Positions 1 to 9,395 of a DNA stretch of 64,000 nt are shown here, one piece after another (position 1 is the first letter of the stretch; the number at the start of each line of letters is the position of its first letter). The position numbers and the translations under genes are program-made. This DNA is from Laburnicola sp. R22_1. Its lineage: Eukaryota; Ascomycota; Dothideomycetes; Pleosporales; Didymosphaeriaceae. Below the pieces are notes generated by a model, which searched no databases, had not been told where the DNA came from, and worked only from the letters and a program-made list of their open reading frames with translations. The DNA is taken from positions 1,178,001-1,242,000 of the forward strand of contig JACONQ010000007.1 of NCBI GenBank assembly GCA_014281115.1. Reading direction: 5' to 3'.

Positions 1-1419
1 CTCCAGCGTGCGTTTCACCACTTGAATGATTGCCGTGAGAAGATCTTCAGGGCTTGTTCTCCGATCACTAGGACCCTCTAGCATGGTGATCAAGACGAGC
101 TTGGACGCTTTGAGACCTGACTCCACAGTCATGAGATCATTGGCCCACGAATCTAATTCTCCTTCGTTGAACATAGAAGGTTGATCCGATGCCGTGATCG
201 AGGGTTCGCAAAGTGTGTGGATCCTCACAATGGCTTCCACGGAAACGGATGAAAAGCAGCTCGTGGCGCAAACGGTCATAACTCTGTCATAAAGGCGGTC
301 CAGGGTATCTCTTGTCATCACCGTCACGTCGGCATCTAAACAGGATATTCTCTCGAAATATTCACAGTCCAGTTCGTCTTTCGCGACAAAGAATTTCCCG
401 ACGAGTCTATGCAATCTTTCGATCTTTTGCTCAGCGACCTCCCGGTCTTGAGGCCGCAAATTTGCCAAGATACTGTCAGCATCACGGCTCTGTTGTTGAG
501 CGGTGACATCATGCTCCGGCAGCTTGTCGTACAGCTGAAATTCTTCCCTTGGGGCGGTCGACGGTTTGATGACTACAGCTGGACCGGAGCGAAAGTGCGC
601 ACTGGTTGCAGAAGGCGTGGGCGTGCCGGAAGGGTAGGGTTTGGCGCCAACCTGGCTGTGGGGAGTGCCGTTTGAGATTGGCGCTACGGGGTGTGACGGG
701 GTACGTGACGTAGCGGGAGCGCCGGTTTGACGTGGTGGCTCTGGTTTTTGCTTGCGTTGGTGAGGCGGTGCGTGTGCTGTCGCTACGTCTGTTAGCAGAG
801 CACTCCCAGTCAGAAGGAGACCGCATACGCAGGTAGTGTACGTCCGTGTGTTTCAACAGCATACTGGCAAACGGGCTGAGCTTGACGCGGCTTGTTGGAG
901 TGGCCCCAGTGGCTGGTGCAGTTGGACTGTCAGGCGGAGGGGTAGCAAGCTGGGCTGTAGGCTTGAAGTGACTGAGGAAATCAGTAAGCCTCTTTTGTCG
1001 CTGGCACCATCTATAGCTTACAATTCGGTCATCTCATGAGGATTTCCCAGCAAGTTGCGCAGCTCTCGTAATGTGTGTTCCAGATGTTGTGCTGTGGATG
1101 GTGGTCCTCGGATCTCGTCGTTCAGGATGCCCACTGCCTTTCTCGCGGCCGCCTGCTGGTCGGGCGTCAGAGTCGTCGGAGGCGTAGGTGGTTCGGTGGC
1201 AGGAAACGGGATAATGTCTGCGTTTGTTAGGCCTGGGGTCGCTACAAGTGAGAGAAAGATGCGAGCGGCTCAGGAGGTAAAGTTGAATGACGGACCTGGA
1301 GAGAAAGGCACAACCGAGGTGAGGGGCGAATATGGAAGCGCTTCGTCCACAGTAGGCGGACGAAACGGGAGGCTTCGGCCATTGGCATTGTGCCAGTCTC
1401 CGCCGGGGACGCCGGCCAT
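1..1419 (-). CDS. mis4: Cohesin loader Scc2/Mis4 (NIPBL family), N-terminal part, cut by window edge
   Basis: Loads the cohesin ring onto chromosomes with Scc4 in the nucleus. Exons read on the minus strand are 1419-1296, 1241-1022, 971-829 and 782 to beyond base 1. All introns have GT-AG ends (54, 50 and about 46 nt; the last acceptor could also lie 6 nt earlier). The start is the ATG at 1419, giving MAGVPGGDWHN, then a motif reading RPPTVDEALPYSPLTSVVPF. A Pro/Ser/Thr-rich linker follows, then a conserved block containing ELDCEYFERISCLDADVTV and a helical stretch (LDSWANDLMTVESGLKASKL) open to the left edge. The family call rests on my recognition of this N-terminal pattern and the start of the helical repeats; most of the protein lies outside the window. 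It is divergent from RPA12 across a shared 391-bp promoter. No inactivating change is seen. Confidence 0.62.
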
Positions 1420-1810
1420 GGTGGGAGAGGCAGCCTGCAGGAGGGCAAGCAAACACGGGCTGGAGCGTGGCACGAAGGCTACTACAGGCGCATCTGGAAC
1501 AGTAGGGCTAAGCGAGCATGAGCGGCGGCGCGTGAAAGCAGGCGATAGATGGGTGGAAAGGCGCGTCTCCAATGCTGCGCACTCCAGTGGCACTGTGGCA
1601 CTGTGGCAGAACGATTGATGCGTGCGCGATGCGAAGGCCCGTGACCAGATCGATCGCCTCGTCTCCTTTGGGCTAGCACCCGCGCAGCGGACATGCCCCG
1701 CCGACTTTTTCACGTCTGGTCCAGCGCCTGTCGCACGCACACAGTGACACTTGACTACCCGTGGACGCATCTCCCTAGGCAGCAAACCAGCCAGCCAGCC
1801 CGTTATCGCA
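1420..1810. promoter_or_regulatory. Shared divergent promoter of the cohesin-loader gene and RPA12
   Basis: The 391 bp between the two opposed start codons must hold both promoters. The right third is pyrimidine-rich with CCAGCCAGCCAGCC just before the RPA12 start. No clear TATA box was seen. The role is inferred from position only. Confidence 0.4.
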
Positions 1811-2284
1811 ATGGCAGCAATCGGCGCGCTCGTCTTCTGCACCGACTGCGGAAACCTGCTCGACGGCAGCGCGGGCAAACAAAACGTAGTCCTCACCTGC
1901 CAGGTCTGCGGCGCGTCCTGCAAAGGTAGCTTTCCCATGGTGCTGTCATGCGCGCACAAAGCTAAGCTGAAACTGGCCGCAGATACTTCCTCCAAGACAG
2001 TCGTCACGCGCTCCAAGCCCGACGCTTTCCCCTCGGCGCTGCGCACGAAGCGGTCTGAGGTGCAGACCATCACCGAAGCCGACATGCAGACGCATACCAT
2101 CATCAACCAGACCTGCGAGAAGTGCGGCAGGGAGGAAGTGCGCTACTATACGCAGCAGCTGCGCAGTGCCGACGAAGGCAGCACCGTCTTCTACGAATGC
2201 GATTGCGGGCACAAGTATGCTGGTTCTGAACAGACACTAGGTCTTTGCTAACAGCTATCGTACAGATGGAACACCAACAACTGA
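1811..2284 (+). CDS. RPA12: DNA-directed RNA polymerase I subunit RPA12
   Basis: Small zinc-binding subunit of RNA polymerase I (nucleolus, rRNA synthesis), supporting RNA cleavage and termination. Two exons, 1811-2214 and 2266-2284, encode 140 aa. The 51-nt intron has a GTATGC donor, TGCTAAC branch site and TACAG acceptor. Splicing replaces an intron-encoded tail with the family ending CDCGHKWNTNN. The N-terminal zinc ribbon shows CTDCGNLL and CQVCGASC (residues 11-40). The C-terminal TFIIS-like ribbon shows CEKCGREEVRYYTQQLRSADE, which carries the acidic pair that reaches the active centre, then CDCGH. Length fits the family (about 120-140 aa). The start was chosen at MAAIGALVF because the upstream in-frame ATG adds an unlikely leader. 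It converges on LIA1. Confidence 0.95.
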
Positions 2285-2358
2285 ATCGCTGCTCTTTCAC
2301 GTTTTGTCTACCTTGCCCTGTGTACCTCAACGCCGAAACCATGCGCCAAGGAATCAAA

Positions 2359-3405
2359 TCATGCAGTCAGAGCTTTGCCTTCCGGCACAATGGCGTATTC
2401 AGCCTCACCATTCTTCTCAAATTCCGCCATGTCGAGGGCCACAATCACGCTGTCCCGCACAACTTGCTCCGGGTCATCCAAAAACCTTCTCAGCGTAGCC
2501 TCAACGCCTTCCTCGTCACCTAAACTGCCCAGCGCTTCGGCCGCCTCGTGTCGTACCATGCTTGCCTCTTTCTGATTGCTGAGTGTTTCGGTCAAGCTAG
2601 GAATGGATGCGGGGTGGGAGAGCTGTCCAAAGACAAATGCGATTTCATGGCGGAAGAGCGCAGACGGGTCCGCGAAACCCCTTGCAAGTGATTTGACGGC
2701 GGGGACAGCAGATGGCAGATCCGGCGGCGAGGCGAGGTCGCGTAGGGCAAACATGGCCCGGTAGCGCTTAAACAGCGGCAGCGAGGTGTCGAGGAGGGTC
2801 TTTTCAAGCTCGGGGATGGAGGGCGCGTCTTGCCCTTGCGGTAGGGGAGGGGCAGGATCTATGGACGCAAAATCACTGACTATTCGTTAGCTACGGTAGA
2901 TAAAACTTAGCATATCTTCATACCTCTTCTTCAGCTGCTCGTCCTTGCGCTGCAGTCCATGCTCCCATTCTATTCTGTCGACGGCAATATCGCACGTCTC
3001 CCGCACCACTTCGGGCTCCTGCACATCATCCCTGAGCCCCTTCAACAGATGCAGGCTCCCTATGTCGCCCAAAGCTCCCAGCGCTTCGGCGGCCTCATGG
3101 CGACACATGGAATCCTCGGCCTTGTCTTGCAGCACACAACGCAGAGGCTCAATGGCGGCATCGTTGCGCGACTGGCCGAGACAATATGCTACTTCGTGTT
3201 TGAGCAGAGCGGAGGGAGACGTAAAGGCAGCCGCGATGGCTTCTATGGCGGGGATCGTTTGCTCAGTAGGCGGCTGGACAGAGGCGAGGTGCTTGAGCGA
3301 GAAGAGGGCGCGGAAGCGGCGCGCGAGGGCCTCCTGCTCGGACGTGAGGATGTTGCGGAGAGTTTGGACTGGTGCATCCTGTGGCGACGTCTCTGGAGCT
3401 GCCAT
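2359..3405 (-). CDS. LIA1: Deoxyhypusine hydroxylase (HEAT-repeat di-iron enzyme)
   Basis: Catalyses the second step of hypusine formation on translation factor eIF5A, hydroxylating deoxyhypusine with a di-iron centre in the cytosol. Exons are 3405-2924 and 2875-2359; the 48-nt intron runs 2923-2876 (GTATGAAG..GTCAG). About 332 aa. The protein is two halves of HEAT-like repeats. The metal-binding His-Glu pairs are visible: LKHEVAYCLGQ and CRHEAAEALGALGD in the first half, FRHEIAFVFGQL and VRHEAAEALGSLGDEEG in the second. That is the full set of four HE motifs expected for an active enzyme. The two halves are joined by a linker containing PPLPQGQDAPSIPELEK, encoded right after the intron. It ends 75 bp from the convergent RPA12 stop. 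No defects are seen. Confidence 0.95.
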
Positions 3406-3897
3406 TGTTGTTTCGGCAAGTCGACAATAACGACCTACTTTCTAAAAGGCGAGAGAAAGACGCCTGCTGCGCGATCTAGTGGGGGAATTTTGCAAATCTG
3501 GGATGATCTGATAAGATAAGATTAATGCGCATGCCCTGCTGGCCCCGCGTTGCACGTGAACTCGCACCTGCCCAGATGCAGCCTAACGCTAGGCGCCCAG
3601 CCTCCCCAAAGGTGCAGCCCAACAATGGACGCTCCCAGCTTCACCCTTCCTTCGTCTTCACCGCCGAACCCTCTGTGGCGCAAGATAACCAATAAGCACA
3701 ACAAGGCGACTATGCGACACCCATCTGCGCCTTTTGCGCCGTGACCCTGACTTCTACTACGAGTTTACCTCGGCCGTTCCGCCTTGACCACCACCCCTAA
3801 CAAAGCGACGCGCCTCGCAGAGACCTCGCCCACATCTGCAGCGCCCATAGCGCCCACGCACTCACAGCGCCCGCCAGCTGCTCGAATTTTCCCAGTC
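3406..3897. promoter_or_regulatory. Divergent promoter region between LIA1 and the conserved unknown gene
   Basis: About 490 bp separate the two opposed start codons (or 378 bp if the upstream ATG at 3784 is used). It contains repeated GCCCAGCCT/GCCCAAC-type C-rich tracts. There is no open reading frame I would support. Confidence 0.35.
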
Positions 3898-5155
3898 ATG
3901 TCCTCCCTACGCCACATGACTGACCGCGTCTGGGAATACATCAGCCCGCGCAAGACGCTGCAGCGCCGAGAGAAGCCGTTCAAGATCCCCGCGATTCCTG
4001 TAAAGCCCAAAGCGGTTCGAAAAGCTTCCCCGGAGATGACCCCCGAGACCAAAGTCGGACACTGGGAAGCCAAATCGTCCGCCTCCACCGCCTATGGCGC
4101 TCTGCTCCCCCCCTCCCCACCAACCTCTCTACACCGCGACAGCGACCTCGACGGCGACACCCTTCTCGGTGGCGATGCCCTTTCTGACGGCGACACTGTT
4201 GTCCATCACTCCGTTGAGCACGTCTTCAAGGATGGCGCGGATGAGTGGGATGCGAACGAGGAGACGTTGGTCGTGGATGATGGTCGTTACATGGACCTGC
4301 AAAAGTCGGTCAACCGCGCGCAGGAGCATCGCCGGCACGAAATCCAGGGCCGCGAGCTTCGCCTGGCTGGCTGGTCCGAGGATGCTGTATTCTTGTTCCA
4401 GAAGCTGAACATGCGCGGCTTTGAGCCTCTCCTCCCAGAGAGCTGGGTGAACGACTTCGAGACCTTGCCGGTGGACCTGTTCACCGCCAACGAGAACAAG
4501 GCATTTATCAAGCCGGATCGCCGATCAGACTTTCGAGGTATCTATCGCTCGCTCCTTGGAGGCTTCTCATGACTAACATCTTGTAGCTCAACACGCACTC
4601 CATCGTCTATTTTTGCTTGGAGGTCTCGCTCGCGATGCCGTTCTTACCAATGCGCCCAGGCGCACTCCGGAGCGTCATATCGAACAGGCAGTGAAGAAAT
4701 ACAGTCGATGGGCTATGCAAGATGGTGGTATGCGATTCGTCTGGAAGGATCTGTCGCTCTTCGACGTCGTTACGTGCGATAGGAATACGCCGTCCTACAT
4801 TGCCGAGCAGAAGATGATTCGCAAGCTTTGCAGGCTCCATGAGCGGTGGGATGAGGCTTTTGAGGCTCACGATAAGGTTGGCGTTGTCGCAGCCCCGGAA
4901 GAGTTGCCAACCCTCTACGGCGTGATCGCATCGCACACGGTCATGGCGTTCGTCAGCTATACCCTTCCCACCGAATCCAACCCGAAAGGCTCGTTGCGCA
5001 CGATCGCCATCTTCGACTTTGGTCGGGAGGGTTATGACGTCTGGAACTCGTTCGCCATCGCAATCTTCGTTATTCACTGCCGAAACAGAATGAAACAGCT
5101 CCAGGAGTTTCTCCCGGAACCCGTGGTCGTTCACAGCGTCGACCCGGACTTATGA
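3898..5155 (+). CDS. Conserved fungal protein of unknown function
   Basis: I do not recognise the family. Two exons, 3898-4537 and 4587-5155, encode about 402 aa. The 49-nt intron has a GACTAAC branch site and TTGTAG acceptor. An in-frame ATG at 3784 would add 38 residues. The first 120 residues are basic then Ser/Asp-rich and look disordered (PPSPPTSLHRDSDLDGDTLL). The rest is a globular domain with many aromatic and charged residues: the segments WSEDAVFLFQKLNMRGFEPL, PESWVNDFETLPVDLF and AQHALHRLFLLGGLARDAVL across the splice join, then KKYSRWAMQDGG. No signal peptide or membrane segment is seen. Clean codon use and a spliced frame that fits support a real, single-copy core gene. Confidence 0.8.
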
Positions 5156-6097
5156 TGAGCCATGTGTTCCTGTGGAACACTCAAGAACTTACGGCTACGA
5201 CAGATGCGGAGGCCCAACACCGTACGACGAAGTTGCACGACTCATGATCTTGGACCAAAGGCGTTTTCCGTTATACCCCGACATATACCCATTTGATTTT
5301 CAGGATCTAGCAGCAAGATGTTAAGCGCACATGGCATTGCCTGTATGTTGGCATGTTCTCGCTGCGCATGCGCTGCGTATCTTGAGTGATTAGCTTTCGG
5401 ACGCGCCCTGGGTTCTGTTAATCTTTTACATAAGCGAGGCACAGTTCCGCGAGTCACGGGGATGTAGTTTGTCCATCGATACCCATTTCCTTCAGAAACC
5501 ACTACAAAACCTTTCAAAAACTTACCATACGTCCCCCATCTGCGCCGTGTTGACCTTTTCCTCTCCAGTTCACAGGGTCCCTGATTCGGGGTGTCGTTCG
5601 TTCTTTCTCTTCCAGGATAGGCAAGTCCACGCGCAGCTTTCGAAGTTGAAACTACATAATTCGCTCTCTAAACGAACCCAAGTGCTCGAAACTTTAGCGT
5701 TCACAGAGTGTATGACGCGGTATCACGAGTGCGGCAACCCGGTTACTTGGGCAGCTGAACGAGTAAGCATCTGTTACGTTACGATGCGCTGAGTGGTTCG
5801 TTTGAAAGCATCCGAGTCGCCGTCTCGGTTCGGCACGAGACGGGTATTCTGACGATCACCACTTTCGTCCAAGGCCTAACAATAGGCTGCTGTAGGTCAA
5901 ACGAGTTTACGATTTCCTTGATTATCCGCGTAGCGATGGGAGAGCTGTGGTATCAAGGCCGCGTGGTGTAAGCCATTCAGAAAATTAACCAGACCAAGAA
6001 ACTACACAACAGTCTTCAGTCCACACAGCCATTCTCAGCCAACTTCCCCTCTACAATTCTGCCACGAATTCAGCACCAGACACAACCGCATCCAACC
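5156..6097. other. Intergenic, nothing recognised
   Basis: About 940 bp without a convincing gene. Short open frames here lack codon bias or family resemblance. The last 100 bp before the next start are rich in CCA/ACA and are the likely promoter and leader of the PEP-mutase-like gene. Confidence 0.4.
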
Positions 6098-6893
6098 ATG
6101 ACCTCCCTTAACGACACCGCCAAAGCCTTCAAAGCCCTCCACAAACCCAGCGACCCCGTCATTCTCACCAACGTCTGGGACGCCATCTCCGCCCAAGCCG
6201 TCGCCGCCCTCCCCGAAACAAAAGCCCTAGCAACAGCCTGGTACGCCATCGCCCTCTCAGCCGGCATCGAAGACCACGCCCTCACCCTCGATATCAATCT
6301 CCGCGCCGCCTCCGCCATCGCCAAAATAGCCAAAACCTTCAACAAGCCGCTCACAGTAGATTTTCAGGACGGCTACAGCGCTCAGCTTAAGGAAGGGGTA
6401 AAGAAACTTGTTGACATTGGTGCGGTGGGGATGAATCTGGAGGACTTCAATCGTGAGACGGAGGCGCTTTATTCGATTAAGGAGGCTGCCTCTCGCGTTG
6501 AGAAAGCGTTAAAACGTCGCGGCTGAGGCCGGCGTCCCTAATTTCGTAATCAATGCTCGCACTGATGCGTTGCTTGCGGGGCTGTCAGTCAACGAGGCTA
6601 TCAAGCGTGGAAAAGCGTATCTTGATGCCGGGGCTACGACGGCGTTTATTTAGGGGGGAAAGGAGAGGGGTGGGACGACGAGGGGTGAGGTAGAAAAGGT
6701 GGTCGAGGGGTTGCAGGGGAGGGTGAATGTAATTCTTGTTAGGATATTGCCGGGGGGTTTGGGTGTAGGGGAGTTAAGGGAGATTGGGGGTGTGGGTGTG
6801 GCGAGGATTAGTGTGGGGCCGCAGTTGATGATGAGGAGTGTCGGAGCGGTAGCGGAGGAGGCGAGAAAGGTTTTGAGGGGGGAGGGGATGTGA
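6098..6893 (+). pseudogene. PEP mutase / isocitrate lyase superfamily protein, disrupted
   Basis: Related to phosphoenolpyruvate mutases and carboxyphosphonoenolpyruvate mutases (TIM-barrel enzymes making or breaking C-C or C-P bonds next to a carboxylate). The frame opens with LHKPSDPVILTNVWDAISAQ, the typical first strand. Next come ATAWYAIALSAGIEDHAL, PLTVDFQDGY (metal-binding acidic strand) and GAVGMNLEDF. The frame shifts by one base near 6511-6520; the family sequence then resumes as AEAGVPNFVINARTDALLAG. A TAG at 6651-6653 interrupts where a Trp codon is expected (TTA FIW GGK region), and homology resumes to the C-terminus (VNVILVRILPGGLGVGELRE) at 6893. Total length would be about 265 aa, normal for the family. 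The TAG is a RIP-type change. A single-base assembly error could explain the shift but not the stop. Confidence 0.8.
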
Positions 6894-7419
6894 GAGTTGG
6901 GTGTGTGGGTGGAGGTTATTTGGGTTTGGGAAACTCGGTTTGATGGGCTGGTTTGGAGATTGTTATTACTCTGAATGCTGCACACGGACGTGTGTGCTTG
7001 TATGAATGGAGGGCCAGTAGAAAAAAAGACTTTCAAAACTGGTCAGACAGCCCTCTTACCATGGATCTCCCGTACGGTCTGTTTATCACAATGTCACACT
7101 GCACAGATTCCCAGTCTTCAGCATCCGCCCTCGATCCAACACGACCGTACACTCTCCCCCTACCCAAAGCGCATCCGTCCTTCTCCATACATGCAGCAAG
7201 CACAAGACCTCCAGCTTCCGAGTTGACGACCTTGCCCGCAGAAAACCGCGCCTACATATCGAGATAGAGGCTCCAGCCCTGCTGATAAAAGGTATTTGGC
7301 GCAACTTCTGCTCCATACCCACGGTTTCCGACTACTCATATATCAAAGAATAGAAAATCGGCGCTGTAGTCGACCTCCCACTCTTGAAAGCTCAACTACG
7401 GCATGGGTGGATCTCGAGC
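6894..7419. other. Intergenic between convergent broken genes
   Basis: About 525 bp between the PEP-mutase relic and the Sng1-like relic, holding both 3' ends. No coding feature is supported. The first 60 bp continue the G-rich strand bias of the upstream relic. Confidence 0.4.
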
Positions 7420-9059
7420 TTACTCCGCAGGCCAATATTCGTGGATTTGCTTCTTAGACTTCCATCCTAAATAAATGGTCAGCTCCGTACACGTATTGGT
7501 GACACCGCTCAACGACACTCATCCACTTACGCTGGAACCAACAACAGATAGGGAAGAACACCATATTCACCGCGCCCCACGCGACTAAAATCCCAAAATC
7601 AAGTCCAATCCGGGAATGCAAATCGAATAAAATCTGGCGGCTGCCTTCAACTGCACAGAAGTCAGTCAGTCAGTCTATTAGTCTATTATCGCCCACAATG
7701 ATCCCTAAGACGATGTAAGACACACGCACCCGAATGCAAAGTCTACGCATACCCCCCACCGATAAATCCCCAGCGCAATCTTGACATCGTAAAAACTCGT
7801 CGACACATTCGTAATCACCCAAAAAAAAAAATAAGCCACAAGCCCATCCACGGCGCGCCCACCACCATGGCCACGTTCTCGCACGCCAGCCCCAGCGCAA
7901 CCATACCCCAGAAATTAAGCATCTAGTAGACAACAAACGTCCCGTGGCCGTACGCCGGGGGGTTCAGGTACGCGACGTCGGTGCCTTGGGTCTCGGAGGT
8001 GATGGGATTGGTGTGCGAGAAGTTGATTTGGAACGCCATGGAGACGAAGGAATACGCGAGGGAGAGGAAGATGTAGGCGCTCATTGTGGCGAGCCAGCGC
8101 CAGATGATGAGTTGGTGGAATTTCAGCGGCGGGTGGCCCTTGGGATTGAGGTATTGCATGTGGATTGGGAGGTAGAAGGAGAAGTTGAGGAAGGAGATGA
8201 TGATGAGGTAGATGAGGCCGATGGACACGGCGGGGATGCCGGTGTAAGGGTAGAAGGGTCGCAGGTTGTATTCTGAGAAGCCGATGGCAGGGTTGAGTGC
8301 TTGAGGGGCGGCTTGTATTTTTTGGAGTATTGTGGGATTGGATGCGTTTTGGAGTGCTAGCTGCGCCCATTGTTGGCCGACCATACTTTGCGCTTGCGTC
8401 ATGTAGGTACTCATGATTAGGAGTATGAAGTCGTACCAGTTTGTGTCGTCGCGTGCGTCCTGGTATACGAGCTGACAGGCCCCCAGAGGGTCATGCGAAG
8501 TGTTCCCCGTAGCGATAGCGGAGTAGAGAAGTGCGGTCGCATTCGCGTTGACAATGATGGCAGCCCAAGAATCGAAGTTGTATATCGCTTGTCTAACTTG
8601 CAACGGATTGTTATTGAAGACTTCCGGTCCGCGAATATCAAAACCAAGAGTAGGTTCTCCGGAGCTGAGCATCTGTTGGGTCATGCGCGTGATCGCAGGT
8701 CCAAGTTCAACCAGAGGCGGATTCCCATAAAAAGGTGACTGGCCGTCAAAGTCGACAACCTAGATGCGTAGATGATGCAGCCGCTATTCGACATCGAAAA
8801 AGACCCCCCAGTAAATGGACAGGACGGCCAAGATAAAAGCCATCAGAAATGCTGTCGTGAGAATCCATTTTCCGAATGCTCGATTGCGCACGTGTTTTAA
8901 CGATGGGTGCCAAAAGCCTACGGGTGCCGGTGGAGAATCTTCATGCGGTTTGCCATGCTCGGGTTCGTTGGAGAGTTCATTGTTCGACTCTCGCTCCTTG
9001 CCGGCATCGTTCGGGTGCTCGTTGCGACCAAAAGTCTTCTGTTTGAAGTGGCGCAACAT
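7420..9059 (-). pseudogene. Sng1/DUF3533-family membrane protein, multiply disrupted
   Basis: The family includes yeast Sng1, a plasma-membrane protein linked to nitrosoguanidine resistance. The start is MLRHFKQKTF at 9059. A first TM segment (LTTAFLMAFILAVLSIYWGV) is followed by a large luminal domain (VVDFDGQSPFYGNPPLVE). Several TM helices come next (IGLIYLIIISFLNFSFYL and ATMSAYIFLSLAYSFVSM), and the conserved ending VEGSRQILFDLHSRIGLDFG lies in 7650-7531. Introns are inferred at 7729-7651 and 7530-7467, ending RWKSKKQIHEYWPAE at 7420. TAG codons interrupt the frame at 8786-8784, 8762-8760, 7925-7923 and 7745-7743, each where TGG or CAG is expected. An 11-T run (7821-7831) breaks the frame. 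The pattern is RIP-type and the gene cannot encode a full-length product. Confidence 0.85.
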
Positions 9060-9395
9060 CGGATGCGGGATCCCCAGGAAATTGTTGCAAAAGGAAAAAG
9101 CACTGTTACTCTGAAATTCTAGTGTATCACTTACATTTTTCCCTGCATCACTTAGGTCGACGGCATGGTTTATGCCCGTATCGAAGCTGGCTCTTCGTCT
9201 TCTTCGCGGCCTTAACCTGGACTCTTTCGCAACTCCGTGTCTACGCAACATCACATTGATATTTGCTCATAATATGCTTACATATCATGAGCCTTGAAGC
9301 TACCCAGACCCCCAACTCATGCGAAATACCGTATCTACGCAATATCTTGATTGCAGCAAGTATGCGCTTCGTATCGTACGTATATGAAGTAACGA

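Noticed and set aside
1270..2106. 278-codon minus-strand frame overlapping RPA12
   Set aside because: It is antisense to RPA12 over most of its length; the real minus-strand gene starts at 1419 and is spliced.
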